Source of the DNA: Ustulina deusta
Lineage: Eukaryota > Ascomycota > Sordariomycetes > Xylariales > Xylariaceae
Assembly: GCA_023159155.1 (NCBI GenBank)
Contig: JAJNNX010000015.1
Location: forward strand, 186,001-250,000
Direction: 5' to 3'
Length of the DNA stretch: 64,000 nt
How positions within the stretch are numbered: position 1 is the stretch's first letter; every line of letters begins with the position of its first letter. Below, in pieces: positions 34,901 to 46,530 of the stretch. The position numbers and the translations under genes are program-made. Below the pieces are notes generated by a model. The model searched no databases. It saw nothing but the letters and a program-made list of their open reading frames with translations, and was not told where the DNA came from.

Positions 34901-36243
34901 TAATTTCATCATGTTGAGGAAATCGCTGCCAAGAAGTAGATCAATAGAATCCCCAACCCCAAAGGTCAAAAACTCGCCACCAGGTGCTGGTGAATTTTCA
35001 TCCTGGGCAGATACCTGTGGTAGTTGTTCAACCTCACTTTTCTGGGGGAACGGCGAAAAGGCCGCAATGGCTTGGGTCGATGTAGGCCGGTATTTTGAGC
35101 TTCTTCGAAGCCTGAACTCCAGAGCAATCTGTCCAGTTGGTTTGTTTAGGGCGTTTTCAAATGACACATACCCTCCAGAATACTTCATGAGAAGAACAAT
35201 GTAATCGGATGGTCCCAAATTCCATGCGGTGTGAGTCTCCCTTGAAAGGCCGAGTTTGCCAGCTTTGACAGATATTGTCATGATGTTGTGCTCCGATATA
35301 TGATCGATACCACATATCTTTCCAACTCTGAAGCCCGCATTCCGAACAGCCCTGAAGTCCTGGCGAATTCTCTGCATCACGAGATCAGGAATAGTTCTTT
35401 CTGCTATATCATTGCATCCACCAAGGATACCAAAATCGTCTTCGTCGCCATAATCAAACGGAACATCTGTCTCGCTGCCATCCGAGACTTCTGAGGAATC
35501 AGCGTCGTTATCTGCATCCGTCATGATGACATTAGGATCATCACCGTCCTCGCTTATGTCTGTAGAATCCAAACTGTTGCAAAGGAGGCGACTGAGAGAT
35601 TTGAGAAAATCAATTATCAACATGCCCCGAGTTGATGTCATCGCATCATCGAGGACCTTGCGAATATCTGACGGGACCTCATCATTGGTGTAGACAAGAA
35701 AGTAGTTGTCTCCTGGATACCCTGCTGTATCTGTTACGAGTGTTAGTAGTGCTGTCTTCTGGCTATTTAACACCATCGTGTTGTACCAACGTGCCCAGTG
35801 GGACAGGATTATGTTCAAGCAAATAAGCAACAAGACAGATAATCCCCCAGACCGGGCCAGAATAGGATATTCTCCTCCAAACCGAATGCAGGATCAACAA
35901 AGCTGCTGCGAAACTCACCTTGTGGCATGACATGGATTTCTACCTCACCATGAGAGATCTGAGGATGGGTGAAGGCAAAAACAAATTCATCTGGACAAAG
36001 AAAGGGAAAAGACCCAGCCAGTTAGTTATCAAATCATGCGGACCTAAGACTGGGGGATTGGTTAAATGCGAGGGTGGGCAGTTGGGTTGCTTTTCCTCCC
36101 AAGGTCCGCGAAATGGGGTTGAGGAAACGAGATCTCTTACCTTGAACGTCGCCTTTCCCAATTATCCGAATATGCGGAATGATTTCATGGCTAGCAGCCT
36201 GTATGTCGCCCGAAAGACGACCCCGTGGTCCTCTGGGAGGCAT
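31938..36243 (-). CDS. PARP (ART) - ubiquitin-conjugating (UBE2Q-like) fusion protein
   Basis: Seven exons: 36243..36141, 35990..35919, 35721..34894, 34738..33478, 33351..33183, 33123..32862 and 32758..31938, giving 1171 aa. The N-terminal third (EFVFAFTHPQISHGEVEIHV, GYPGDNYFLVYT) looks RWD/UBC-like, followed by an acidic linker. The middle has a Cys-rich CMICHEKT..LKPYVCGNPLC motif, as in PARP6/8-type proteins, leading into an ADP-ribosyltransferase core: WHGSRLGNWHSIIREGLNF (the HGS motif spans the exon 4/5 junction, ~residue 755) and GRAFGDGVYFS. The C-terminal domain is an E2 of UBE2Q type with candidate catalytic Cys at ~1095 in GGAMCMELLTNTGWSP. The likely role is coupling of mono-ADP-ribosylation with ubiquitin transfer; substrates are unknown. 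The fusion is known in some fungi as a family architecture; activity is inference. Confidence 0.85.
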
Positions 36244-37872
36244 CTTGCTGTTATGCAAGGCAGTAGAAACAGCGTGATGGCGTGACCATAACTGGTGGTG
36301 TTAGCGCGCCATTCGCATGTTGGGTTCTGAGGCAAAAGGAAGGAGACAGCGTTATCCTGGGATCTCAGACCTGGGGATCTCAGTGCTGACTGGGGATGGG
36401 AAAGTTTGTTTATGCTGGTACAGTGAAGAGCACGTGCTGAAATGGAAGTGGTGTTGGATGGCAGTGAGATATAAAACACAAAGGAGAGCCGGTCTTACCC
36501 TCCCCTTGGATGGAAGAATAACCGGACAAATACCACCCAGTGTTTTGAGACCCGGTTTTGGCTGGGAGCAGCGATGCAGACTATGATAGCAGTAAGTCGG
36601 TGCATTTGATGGGCAGAAAAGCAGACCTACATCTTAATACGTGAATGGATGTTGTAAGGACTCGAGTCCCAGATACCCAACTGGAGGCACCGATATTTCA
36701 GTGGGGAAAAAGATGGTTGGTTGGGATGCAAAAGCTGGCCAGTGCTTGCCCGAGATTTTCCCTCGGTTGTTCCCTTGGTCGTCTTCTTGGTTGTCAAGTG
36801 AACAGACGCAGTGTTGTAGAATGGAGGGGGGGTCTTGTTTGTTTGGTAAGTAAGTACCTAGGCTGTTGCAGATGTTGGCGGTGCAAGAGAGGAATCTTCT
36901 TGTGGCAGCAAACCGTGCCTAGGTAAGTACTCAATCATGAATGGCCATGCACTCAGTAAATGCAGCAATACTAACGAACAACTTGCCTATACTTCACTGG
37001 GAAGAAAGAGAAGGCAAATACAAACACAGAGAAGACATCAGGGTTTTTTTTCACACCAATCCTTCAGTACTAGGCTTCAACAACATGAACATATATATAC
37101 CTAATAAGGGTGCTACTTAGACCTAAATGCAGAGGTAAGGCACCAGGTACTAAATGAGTTGTACATACTACCTAGGTGAGTACTGACCTATACATGTAGA
37201 TATATATGAGGAGTGTACATAAGTCCCATGTTTTATGTACTTTGATTTTGTTAACTCTCCTTGTACCTCGGATTGAACATAAAAGAAGGCAGCCAAAGGG
37301 GACAATCGGTATAAGTACCTAAGTACCCAGCAGATGTGGATGATCAGCCTCACTCAGCACTAGGTAATATCTAACCTGGCAGGTGGATGATTACTAGGTA
37401 GCTATGTACCTAGGCAGGCAGGCAAGCACCTACCTCAACCAGTCAATGCAGAGGTACGCAGTATATATACCTAGGTAGGTACCTACCTACCTAGGTACCT
37501 AGGATGCCTTACCTACCTCCTACTAGGTATGTCGGTAGAGGTATACAGAAACATGTACCTATGGAGACAGAATGATGCTCGGCCGCCCCACAGTTACCCG
37601 CGCACCAAAATGGGGTTTGCAAGATTCAGGCTAACCTCGGGTGCACAAATTCCAGCTTTCCATGATCTATGCAGGTAGGTACATAATACCGTGACCCACC
37701 TAGCTCCAGGATCATACTGTCTTCGTGGTTGCCTCTTGAGCCTAAGTAATTATGTTGTGCAGTAGTGGTAGTAGGCTACTTATCATATCAACCGCAATAT
37801 TAGGTAGTTAATACCTTATCCAATTAGCGTTACATCCCAGCTTCTCATCATTTCTTTCCCTTACCCCTCGCC
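36244..37872. other. Divergent promoter region with GGTACCTAGG repeats
   Basis: It lies between the minus-strand PARP-UBC gene and the plus-strand COG-like gene. No gene is supported. Its right half is dense in short palindromic CCTAGG and GGTACC runs, listed separately. A CT-rich stretch just before the COG-like ATG looks like a fungal core promoter. Confidence 0.5.
37377..37562. repeat. Cluster of TACCTAGGTACC-type palindromic motifs
   Basis: Overlapping units of ACCTAGGT, GGTACC and CTACCTACC fill this stretch, densest at about 37469-37503. The same motif occurs as single copies elsewhere in the window's intergenic DNA. Confidence 0.7.
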
Positions 37873-39048
37873 ATGTCCGCCAATCGTCGGCGTCAGAACA
37901 GCTCCGTAAGCTCATCCTCTCGCGCCCTGCCACATCACCACCGTCAGAAGTCGAAGGCCTATCTCGAGCCAAAATCCGCCCACGTCGCCGACCCTTTCCT
38001 CCAGAGCTTTCTAAGCCCTGCCTTCAACCCCGCCGAATACCTCAACTCGACGCTCCCCTCCCTTCAGACCTCTTCCCGAACCAATGACCCCTCGTCCGTG
38101 CCCCTCGCCGAGCTCTCCGCCCAGGCCCAGACCCAGCTCTCGCAGCTCAACGCCCATACCACGCGCCTCACCAACACCCTGACGCAATTGACCGACGACA
38201 TTCTGCGCAGCGGCAGCCGACTCGCATACGAAGTTGAACTATTGCGTGGCGAGACGCTGAGCCTCTCGGAGGTCCTGGCGGACACGCTATACGATGATGT
38301 AGTGAAGTTTGTACCAGATGGGCTCCAAGAGCACGCCGTCGAGCCCAAAGGAGGCAACCCTACTATTTCGCGATCTGCGTCTACAAGCCAAAGGCGCACA
38401 TCAGGCTCCACTACCATACCTCCGCCAGTAACGCCTGCCGAAGAGACAGCAACGACAGCCTCAACCGACGGCGTCGCGAGGAATGCCACGGACCCGGCTT
38501 TCATCAGCCAGTTGCAGACCTTGACGCTCGTGCGTTCACGACTAGACACGGTGGTCAAGACGTTCGGGGACGCGATGGAGTTCGTGTTCCCGCCCTCCGA
38601 GGTCTCCGTCAGCTCCTCGTTCCTCTCCGTCTCGGCGCCGGAGCCGGGGTCCCAGGACCGTAGCACGGAAGAGAAGGGGCAGAAGGTGCTGAGGCAGTTC
38701 CGGGAGGAGATCTCGGGCCTTCTGAACACGGGCTCGGACCCCGTGGAGGGCATCGAGAAGGCGGCGCGACGAGTCGAGGAGCTGAAAGAGCTCACAACTG
38801 TGTGGAACGGCACGGCCGAGGAGAAGGGCCGTACCAAGTTCATCGATAGCTTGGCTAAGATGGTCGATGACCGGCATAAGGAGCTCATGCGTGAGATGGA
38901 ACAGGCTGGTCGTCGCGACGGCAGCACAGACGGGGAATCCGGGCATAGGAGATCTATTAATGGTAGCTTGGACGCCACCAGTGAGAGTAGGGGCTTGTCT
39001 GGTTATGGCATTATGAGCCAGCTACAAAGATTACGTACTGGGTTATAA
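37873..39048 (+). CDS. Conserved oligomeric Golgi complex subunit, COG5-like
   Basis: A single exon of 391 aa. A basic Ser-rich N-terminus is followed by DPFLQSFLSPAFNPAEYLN, then a helical segment (LAELSAQAQTQLSQLNAHTT, LTDDILRSGSRLAYEVELL), a Ser/Thr/Pro-rich linker, a second helical region (FISQLQTLTLVRSRLDTVVK) and a charged C-terminal coiled coil. The 'FNPxxYLN ... LxxQTxxxLSxL' opening matches the N-terminal helical domain of COG tethering subunits, best COG5, which function in retrograde vesicle tethering at the Golgi. The short length is usual for fungal versions as I recall them. COG7 is the alternative. The ATG follows a CT-rich leader. Confidence 0.6.
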   Translation: MSANRRRQNSSVSSSSRALPHHHRQKSKAYLEPKSAHVADPFLQSFLSPAFNPAEYLNSTLPSLQTSSRTNDPSSVPLAELSAQAQTQLSQLNAHTTRLTNTLTQLTDDILRSGSRLAYEVELLRGETLSLSEVLADTLYDDVVKFVPDGLQEHAVEPKGGNPTISRSASTSQRRTSGSTTIPPPVTPAEETATTASTDGVARNATDPAFISQLQTLTLVRSRLDTVVKTFGDAMEFVFPPSEVSVSSSFLSVSAPEPGSQDRSTEEKGQKVLRQFREEISGLLNTGSDPVEGIEKAARRVEELKELTTVWNGTAEEKGRTKFIDSLAKMVDDRHKELMREMEQAGRRDGSTDGESGHRRSINGSLDATSESRGLSGYGIMSQLQRLRTGL

Positions 39049-39552
39049 TCAATTAAAGAATACGAACTTCTCAACAGTTTCTTGAAGTAACACTATGTGA
39101 CTTTCCGTACCTGTAGTCTATTTATCCTGGTATGCACTGATTGGGCTTCCCAGACGAACAAGCTTGGACATGGTGGTTATCTCTCAGGCCACATGACGAT
39201 ATATTAGTCTGTTAATGCCTATAGCGATTCTTCCATCGGCCGGTTTAGGCCGGAACTACTAATTCACGAGGAGAAGGGGCTCAAACGCCAAAGCAAGTAT
39301 ACCGAAAAATTAACATCATGTGCAATACCGTGGATTACGTCTCTCGAGACTGTTTATACGTGTCTGCGAAAGCTTCAACTAACCGACAACGCAGACCGGA
39401 AAAAAAGAAACGCCGTGTAGAGTGCCTGAATTTCCGAATTGAACCGAATATTACAATCTGACAAGAGCAATACCCGCGTCTCGTCGCTGATCCTTCTAGC
39501 GGCCTAACACTAGAATATCGTGTCTGTATAACCATACTTTCGTTTTGGGGGG
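39049..39552. other. Convergent 3' spacer
   Basis: It separates the 3' ends of the COG-like (plus) and GH72 (minus) genes. No other feature is seen. Confidence 0.4.
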
Positions 39553-41299
39553 TTAAAGCCAGATAGTAAACATCATCATAACTACCACCAGCCCAGCAGT
39601 CATGCCACTACAACACTCGGGGTCAGTAATCGCTATTTTGAGCGTAATCTACAAGTGTTTCGAAGCCGCGAGAAGCTTCCAAGACATGATTTTGCGGCCC
39701 GAGAAGGAGCGTTTGTGACTTAAGTCACCAAAAACCAAGAAGAAAAAAATGTTTCCGAGGGTTACTCACGTGGCCTCCCGAGAACCAGAAACCGCGTTCT
39801 TTGTCTCAGACGCGGTGGGAGCCGCGCTTCCGTCAGAGGCAGTTGCGGAAGTGTAGGGACCCGTGCCGAGTGACGCTCCCAGCGTAGGCACGGCCACATT
39901 GCCATTCACGAGCCAGCCGTCAGGTGTTGAGGTCGGGCATGCCCGAATCGAAACAATATTCGGATCGTAATCGGACTTGGCGACGCCTGTTGGCGTGACC
40001 TGAGCCCACTGTTTGCTGAGATTGTCGAAATCTGGCATCACGGGCGTTGGTGTGCCTGCGCGTGTGAAGCCATCGTAGATGTTCTTGCCAGTAACCGTCG
40101 GGTCAACCTGCGGCCCGTAGGATATGAGTCCGTAATGGTTTCGTTCCTCGATCCACTCATAGATGATTGCACCGCTCCAATCTTTCGACATGATCGGCCC
40201 AAATATCGATGCCTGGTCCTCAAATAGACGGGGGCCGGGTTTGTTGCATCCTGTTTCGCTGAAGAAGATAGGGACTGGAAAGTTCTTGGCTTCTTCCTCT
40301 AGGTTGGCGTAGCCTGAACCCATGTAGGTCGACGGGTCACACCACTGGTAAGAGTTGATGCCATCTACACAATTGAAAGGTCAATAGATGTCACTTCGAG
40401 CGAAGTGCAGTTGTCCTAGGAAAATAGACACGTTTTATAAGACATTCTCGTGATGACAAGGGGGACGGAGGCTGTTCAAATCACATACAGAAGTCGATAT
40501 TCTCGGAAGAATTTCCACCACAGGTTAGGTAGTCTTGAAGATATGGCCGGAGCTCAGCAATGTCAGTAGCAGAGTAGCCCACAGGAAATTTGCGGTAACC
40601 CTTCGCGTCTCGGTATGCCTTGAGATCTCGGCTTGCAGACTTTATGAACGGGGCAGCGAGCGATTGGTTGTTAATAGCAATGATCTCGTTGCCAACAAAC
40701 AGGCCGAGCAGGTTGTCGTAGCTATGGAATGCATCCATAACCCTTGCATAAGCATTAAGCTGTGTGTCATTCCAGGTTGGGTCATCCTACGAGTGGCTGT
40801 TAACCATCATTTTCATTGCTACCACCTATCAGAACACCAGATTTGAAACGCACCGGAAGAATGTATGTAGTGAAGGTATCCATATCGATCATGGCATAAA
40901 TACCAGCGGAAGCAAAAGCCTCCATGCACCCGTCGTGATTCGCATCGGCTTCCACATGATAGACGCGAATTGTATTGACGCCTAGTTTCTCCATCAGGGA
41001 TGCATCTCGTGTGCATTGATCGGTGTCGATTAATGGGTCATCTAAAGGACGCTCATGTTAACAGGCCATGGCTACGCAATTCGGGTAGCGGCTTGCTGAC
41101 TGACCAGGAACCAGTTGATAAGCAACACCTGTCAAAAGCGTCAGTACTTGTGTGTTGACGGATTGTATCGGCCATAGGTACCCTTGATGAAGAACTGATC
41201 ACCTTTACTGGTGAAGAACTTGTTACCCAAAGCTTCGATAGTAGGGATCGCGTAAGTTACTGCAGCACCGCAAAGCGCGGTAAGAATGGGGAGGCGCAT
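39553..41299 (-). CDS. GPI-anchored 1,3-beta-glucanosyltransferase (GH72, Gel/Gas family)
   Basis: Six exons: 41299..41182, 41128..41105, 41041..40854, 40786..40489, 40364..39770 and 39607..39553, giving 425 aa. A signal peptide (MRLPILTALCGAAVTYA) is followed by GNKFF and the GH72 domain: GVAYQLVP, LGVNTIRVYHVEADANHDGC, the acid/base Glu in GLFVGNEI (residue ~144), DFYGINSYQWCDPSTY and the nucleophile Glu in IFFSETGCN (~246). A Ser/Thr/Ala-rich linker leads to the tiny last exon encoding a hydrophobic tail (GLVVVMMMFTIWL), a GPI-attachment signal. There is no C-terminal X8/CBM43 module, so it belongs to the short GH72 subgroup. It elongates 1,3-beta-glucan at the cell surface. The GPI signal depends on the last intron, so retention of that intron would change attachment. 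Confidence 0.9.
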
Positions 41300-42962
41300 G
41301 TTGATGATCCAAGCGATTCGAGGTAGTTGGGTGTTTTCAAAACCAACGCAGGACTACTTGGAGGATGTTGTTGTTGTGTAGCAGTACAATCTATATTCCA
41401 ACCTTAGGAGTCGAACATGTACAGCTTTCGCGGGGTGAGAGAGTCTCGAGGTAACAAAGCGAATCAAAACGTAACGAAAGTAACGCAGCTGGTTTTGGAA
41501 TGCCTAGGTGCAAAGGTTTAGTGACAGCAAGGGACTTCTGTTTGTCCTGCGTAACGCTGTTCGACGAGACACGGCTCTACTGATTCTGGCGGGTGCAACC
41601 AAAACACAACCGGAGGGTGAGAGAGAAACGAGCAATGCTAGGCATCAACAATAAACCATGCAGCGGGAAGAGACAAAGCTTGTCATAGCTAGCTTGTCCG
41701 AACTTGCATGGGTAATTTCATGATTACCATGGGTGATTTGACCATCCCACAAGATCGATCGACTCAGTCCCTTGAGGATAGGTAGTTCCGAGGCTTAGTC
41801 CGTTCCTACTCGACTTACCCGTCCCAGACCCATCAGACCTTCCAACCTGCTTGAAGGGGAAGTCTGCCAAGAGTTTTGGATGGGTAGGACAGCCTTCCTT
41901 TTACCGATTGCTTCCTTTTTTTCGGGTTCTGAAACTAGGGACAGAATGATACCCATGACAGATCTAACGGCAGTGGAGACGTCGCGTCAAGTAGAGGTGT
42001 ACAGTCGGTGCCTCGCTGCAGCTAGCAGAGAAACACGAACGCCACCTGCAACTCTTGGCATCCTCTGGTTGGCCACTGGCTGATTGGTTCCCTAGCTGTC
42101 GGGACACATTGCGTTGCATGTTCCGTACTCACATGTGTGACATGAAGATGGAGAATGCCGTTATTTGGTTCTTTGAAAACCTAATATCAAGGATTCTTGT
42201 GCATGTGGTCAGTAACATGTTGAGAGTCAGACTGATTCAAAGGAGTGAAATTACCAGGGCTGGAGTTGGCTTCTCAGATTCCCCTAATAGACTCTTAGTG
42301 TACTGGGTGTACCGGTGTAGTTCTAGAACTAAACCGAAAGAGTACCATCCCTGGCTACGATTTTGGTTCCGTTATCAATTGTGCCTGCACTAGTGGCCTT
42401 TATGACGTCACCACTCCCATCTCATGCTCATGTGTAAGTATTCAAGTTCTTATGATGTACGAAGTAGATAGAATCCGCACCTGCATCTTTAGTAACACCT
42501 TTGTCCAGTCATTTCACAACTAAAACCTGACACTGCCTTCATTACATGTGTACATCAATGAATGCTCTATAGCTTAATCACGAGCGACATGTGTTGGGTA
42601 ACGTTCATTTTACTTGTGAGTCTGAAATAGTGTCACAGTATGTATGTAGGTTTTACTAACTTAGTACAATGCCTGGATAAGGTACTATCTACTTGTAATT
42701 CAGAAGCCCGCGACTTTGGCGAGGTACCTAAATTTATGTTAGGTGCAGGTGCCTTCTCATACCCCACCACTATGTGTAGGTATTTCCGCCACAAGAGCGC
42801 AACTACTCAGCCACAAAGTCAAGCCCCGGAACTCTCAGCCAATTAAAATCTATTTTTCAACAACGCACGTTTTTCTTCAATACCTATCTGCAAGAGCCAT
42901 ACGCCACCACCACCACCACGACGTATCACTCACCTCGGGAAGCCTGGGACTTTTCGACCATC
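41300..42962. other. Divergent promoter region of GH72 and SOF1 genes
   Basis: No gene is supported. It contains the upstream regions of both genes; a run of CACCACCACCACCAC lies at about 42905-42919 in the probable SOF1 leader. Confidence 0.4.
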
Positions 42963-45479
42963 ATGGTAAGGCATGTTCGAATTCGAAAGACGATGGTGGT
43001 GCTGATTCTTTGCAGAAGATCAAGGCGTTGAGTGGTGTGGAAAGCCATCTGACGGCTGGGTCTAGTGCCCCAAAGGTTTGCGTCCTTCGCAATACCCCAT
43101 TGTCAGTGTCTCTGCTCACCTATCTGTAGGCCCCGAGGAATTTGAATTTGGATCCGGCCATGCACCAGTTCGAACGTGCGAGGGAGTACACCCAAGCCCT
43201 CAATGCCACAAAATTGGAGCGAATGTTCGCTCAACCTTGTCAGTCTAAAGACAGCTCAGCCTGATGAGATTACCCTCTTGTCGCAAGCTTCCATGTTACC
43301 TGTGTTGCATGCAATATCTCCATGGTTACTATTCTAATGAGCCTCTTCGTCCAGTCATTTGTCAGCTAGGAAACGGCCACGTATGTTTTACAGCAATGCG
43401 ATCTTGAACACGATACTAATTTTTTAGGTGGATGGTGTATATTCGTTCGCCAAAGATCCAAATGATCTGTCGCGGTTCGCCAGTGGGTCGGGGGATGGGT
43501 GAGAAAGGGAGTCTTCTATCATCATCTGCTAAACTAACCCGTCGTAGTGTTGTAAAGTGCTGGAACTTGGGAAGCCGGGAGGAGGTCTGGAAGACAACTG
43601 CGGCTGAGAACATTGTGAAGTCGATGGCCTTCACTAAGGACCAGAAGCTTCTCACAGCCTCTTCAGATTCAACGATAAAACTGTTTGATCCGTACAATAC
43701 CCCAAGCCAGGCCCCTCCCATTCATTCATGGCTCGGTAGCCATCCGTATATGTCCCTATCCGTCCATCGAGATGGTCGGTCATTCGCCGCAGCTACCGAC
43801 GTGAGTCATTACGCCCGTCATCGTGTTACGAACTCTACTGACCTCAACCAGTGCATATCTATCCACAGTCTAGATCAGTACACCGCAGCTCCGGAAGTAA
43901 TCCGATGGCCAACCTCCGGGAACACGAGTGAGTGATATTGGAATTATTTCTTACCATTTTTAGCCACTTTTTATTTATATTTGTGCTTCTCGAGTGCCCT
44001 GTATACCCCCAAAATCGAGAAGGTGTCCATCCCGGAGGGAAATTACTAACTCTTCATCAGTAACTTCAGTTTCCTTTAACCAAAGTGAAACAAGCATCCT
44101 TGCAAGTTGTTCAAGTGATCGCAGTATTATTCTGTATGCGCCCTATTTCTACCGTGGAGCGCGATACTAGATCCCAGAAGATAACTACTAACAAGCCGCA
44201 CAGCTACGATCTACGGACCTCGTCGCCTCTCGCCCGCACGACACTTAAGCTTGGGCTAAATAAGATAATCTTCAATCCAATGGAGCCGATGAACTTTGTG
44301 GTTGCTTCCGAAGATCACAACCTTTATAGTATGTGCATCACCCGAGCAAATACCCGTTGTCTAGGCCAATTAGAGACACTTGGACTCGACCAGACATAGC
44401 AGTTTCGGTAATCACTAACTTAGCATAGCTTTCGAGTACGATTTTTTGAGTCTTATCACTCCCATTTTGGCAATTATTTTCACTCTATTCGGCCACCTGA
44501 TCTGTGTATGCTTGATCGTATATCCCAGGTACTGACTCTTTGACTATATAGCATGCGCTCAATCCAGCGTGCTCTGAATATTTGTAAGTGACTCACGATA
44601 TCAAATCTCGCAAGCTAGTCACTAATGTAGAGGTGATAGACAAGGGCCACGTGGCGTAAGTAATTCCGATGTTATGCCTCTCTAGTTTTAGCTGCCATCA
44701 ACAGTAGTGTTCACCTATCTGGCTAGCCTTCTCCCTCAACGGAAGCTAGACATGATCTCGAATGCCGTGGGCCAAGTCTGTAGGAGTTTTACTAATGCTA
44801 GTGTATTACAGAGCCATTATGGACGTCGATTGGTCTCCTGATGGCCGAGGCTTGATTAGTGGTAGCTACGATCGTACCCTAAGACTGTAAGTATTGATGG
44901 GACTCTCAAGAAAACGGCCGCTGAAACTCTTTTGGCAGATGGAACAGAGACGAAGGAGTGTCCCGTGATATATATCACACAAAACGAATGCAGCGTGTTT
45001 TCGCCGCAGTGTGGTCACCGGACGCCAACTACGTTCTTTCTGGGTAGGTGCTACAGGCTAAAATTTTCATGTCTTAGTGGAATCAATAGCTAAACTGGTT
45101 ATAGGAGTGATGATGGCAATGTGAGACTGTGGCGAGCAAATGCCTCTAAACGACAAGGTATTAAATCTGCTCGGCATCGACAAGCACTTGAGTACAACGA
45201 TACGCTCATTGAACGATATGGCCATATGGTATGTCATTGAGGTTTCCTAGCGGCTGCACTCTAATCTAAGTTCTGGCGTTAATCATTCCACAGCCCGAGA
45301 TACGACGTATCAGGAGGCATAGACACATCCCCAAGGTTGTGAAGAAGGCGGGCGAGATCAAGAAGGAAGAATTGAAAGCGATCAAGAGACGCGAGGAGAA
45401 CGAGCGGAAGCATACCAAGAAAAAATTCGAGAAGAGACAGAGCGAAAGAGACAAGGTCGTGCTTGCAAGAGAGAAGTAA
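42963..45479 (+). CDS. SOF1: SOF1/DCAF13 WD40 ribosome-biogenesis protein, 16 coding exons
   Basis: Exons: 42963-42965, 43016-43075, 43130-43238, 43355-43380, 43428-43498, 43548-43800, 43852-43927, 44061-44133, 44204-44328, 44429-44435, 44552-44583, 44640-44655, 44812-44886, 44939-45043, 45105-45228 and 45294-45479, giving 446 aa. Landmarks: N-terminal MKIKALSG, ARNFL-like PRNLNLDP, LERMFAQPF, GHVDGVYSFAKDP, WD40 blades (TIKLFDPYNTP, YDLRTSSPLA, SEDHNLY, GSYDRTLRLW, SGSDDGNVRLWRAN), then PEIRRIRRHRHIPK and a basic coiled-coil tail ending LAREK. SOF1 is an essential nucleolar U3 snoRNP/SSU-processome factor for 18S rRNA maturation; the metazoan homologue is also a CUL4 adaptor. The length fits the family. 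All junctions keep frame and restore conserved residues. Confidence 0.9.
44429..44435 (+). other. SOF1: 7-nt micro-exon of SOF1
   Basis: CTTTCGA lies between acceptor ...TTAGCATAG and donor GTACGA. It joins ...LY-A to C-ATGCGC so that Y-T-F-D-M-R is read, matching the FDMR motif conserved in SOF1 proteins. Without it the frame is lost and FD is missing. Confidence 0.75.
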
Positions 45480-46530
45480 TAAGTCGCCGGCGGAATCAAG
45501 GCTCAAACAGGTTGGGATTGCATTGGCATGGCGTTACCAGGGCTAGGAAAACATGGGATACCAAAAGGATAATAAATGTATGCACCGCAATACTGGCGTT
45601 TATAAAGTTTAATGATCCTCGGCTGTTTGGCGCTTTTATCGGACATTTTATTTGTTGCTTCAACGCTGAAATCCTCGGCTGGTGCCATTCCCATACCGGT
45701 CTCTAATTGACGGATGCTGGCGCAATAGCGGTTGTCTAGGGTGGGTATCGAATGCTCCCAGTATAGGCGTCTCCGGAACCATACGCTGTAGTATTTCGAC
45801 GTTGGACCGCGGCGTGCTATCGAGAATCAGATGCTCGATGGCATACTGCTAAGGTAACCAAGGTGCACTAGCAAGAGAGCGGCCAGCAAGAACATGGTTT
45901 GAGTCTATTCAAGCAATATTTTGTTGCCGAGGGAGATAGATTACCTACTCATCCGCCATCCACTGACGGGCCCAGGTCGCGATGCTGTTACGTCTCTCGA
46001 GTCGAGGATCCGTACATGAATGAACATGTGTAGTCGTCTACAGTAGTATTGTCTTTTGAGCCTCATCCATACACCGTGGCATTCGAATGTCATTGTCCTA
46101 ATCAGTCTATTTCTATTTGGTAATGATATCGTAACAGTTAGCCCGGTGAGATAGACGAGCTGCCAGGTACCTCCAGCAGCCGCTGCGCGACGTTCCAGTA
46201 GATCGGGGCCCTTGCAGTTCGCTCGGTACAAGCCGATTGGCTATACCTACTTAGTAGGTACCTAAGTGTCAGCCACCTGGAGCACCCCTCCCCAGGAGAT
46301 AGTGGTGAAACAGGTCAATGTGTTTCAAGCACGCCAAAGAGACGAACTTAGATCGTAGGAAACACAACGCCTAGCAGGACTCAGAATCGTCTTCTTCCCT
46401 CTTCCCTCTTCCTCCTTCCCAGCCACCTTCCCGTTCTTCGCTTCGATTTTGCGGTTGCTGGCCAACAACACCAATTCAACCAATCTACATTACATTAACT
46501 GTCCTAATCATTTTGCAAACCACCACCACC
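45480..46530. other. Spacer between SOF1 and the SDR gene
   Basis: 3' flank of SOF1 and CT-rich promoter of the SDR gene (CTTCTTCCCTCTTCCCTCTT at about 46391). A TACTTAGTAGGTACCTAAG motif is present at about 46249-46267. No gene is supported. Confidence 0.4.

Noticed and set aside
38064..38978. 304-codon minus-strand open frame opposite the COG-like gene
   Set aside because: It is antisense to a well-supported coding frame; its Ser/Arg-rich composition mirrors the codon use of the real gene and shows no domain.
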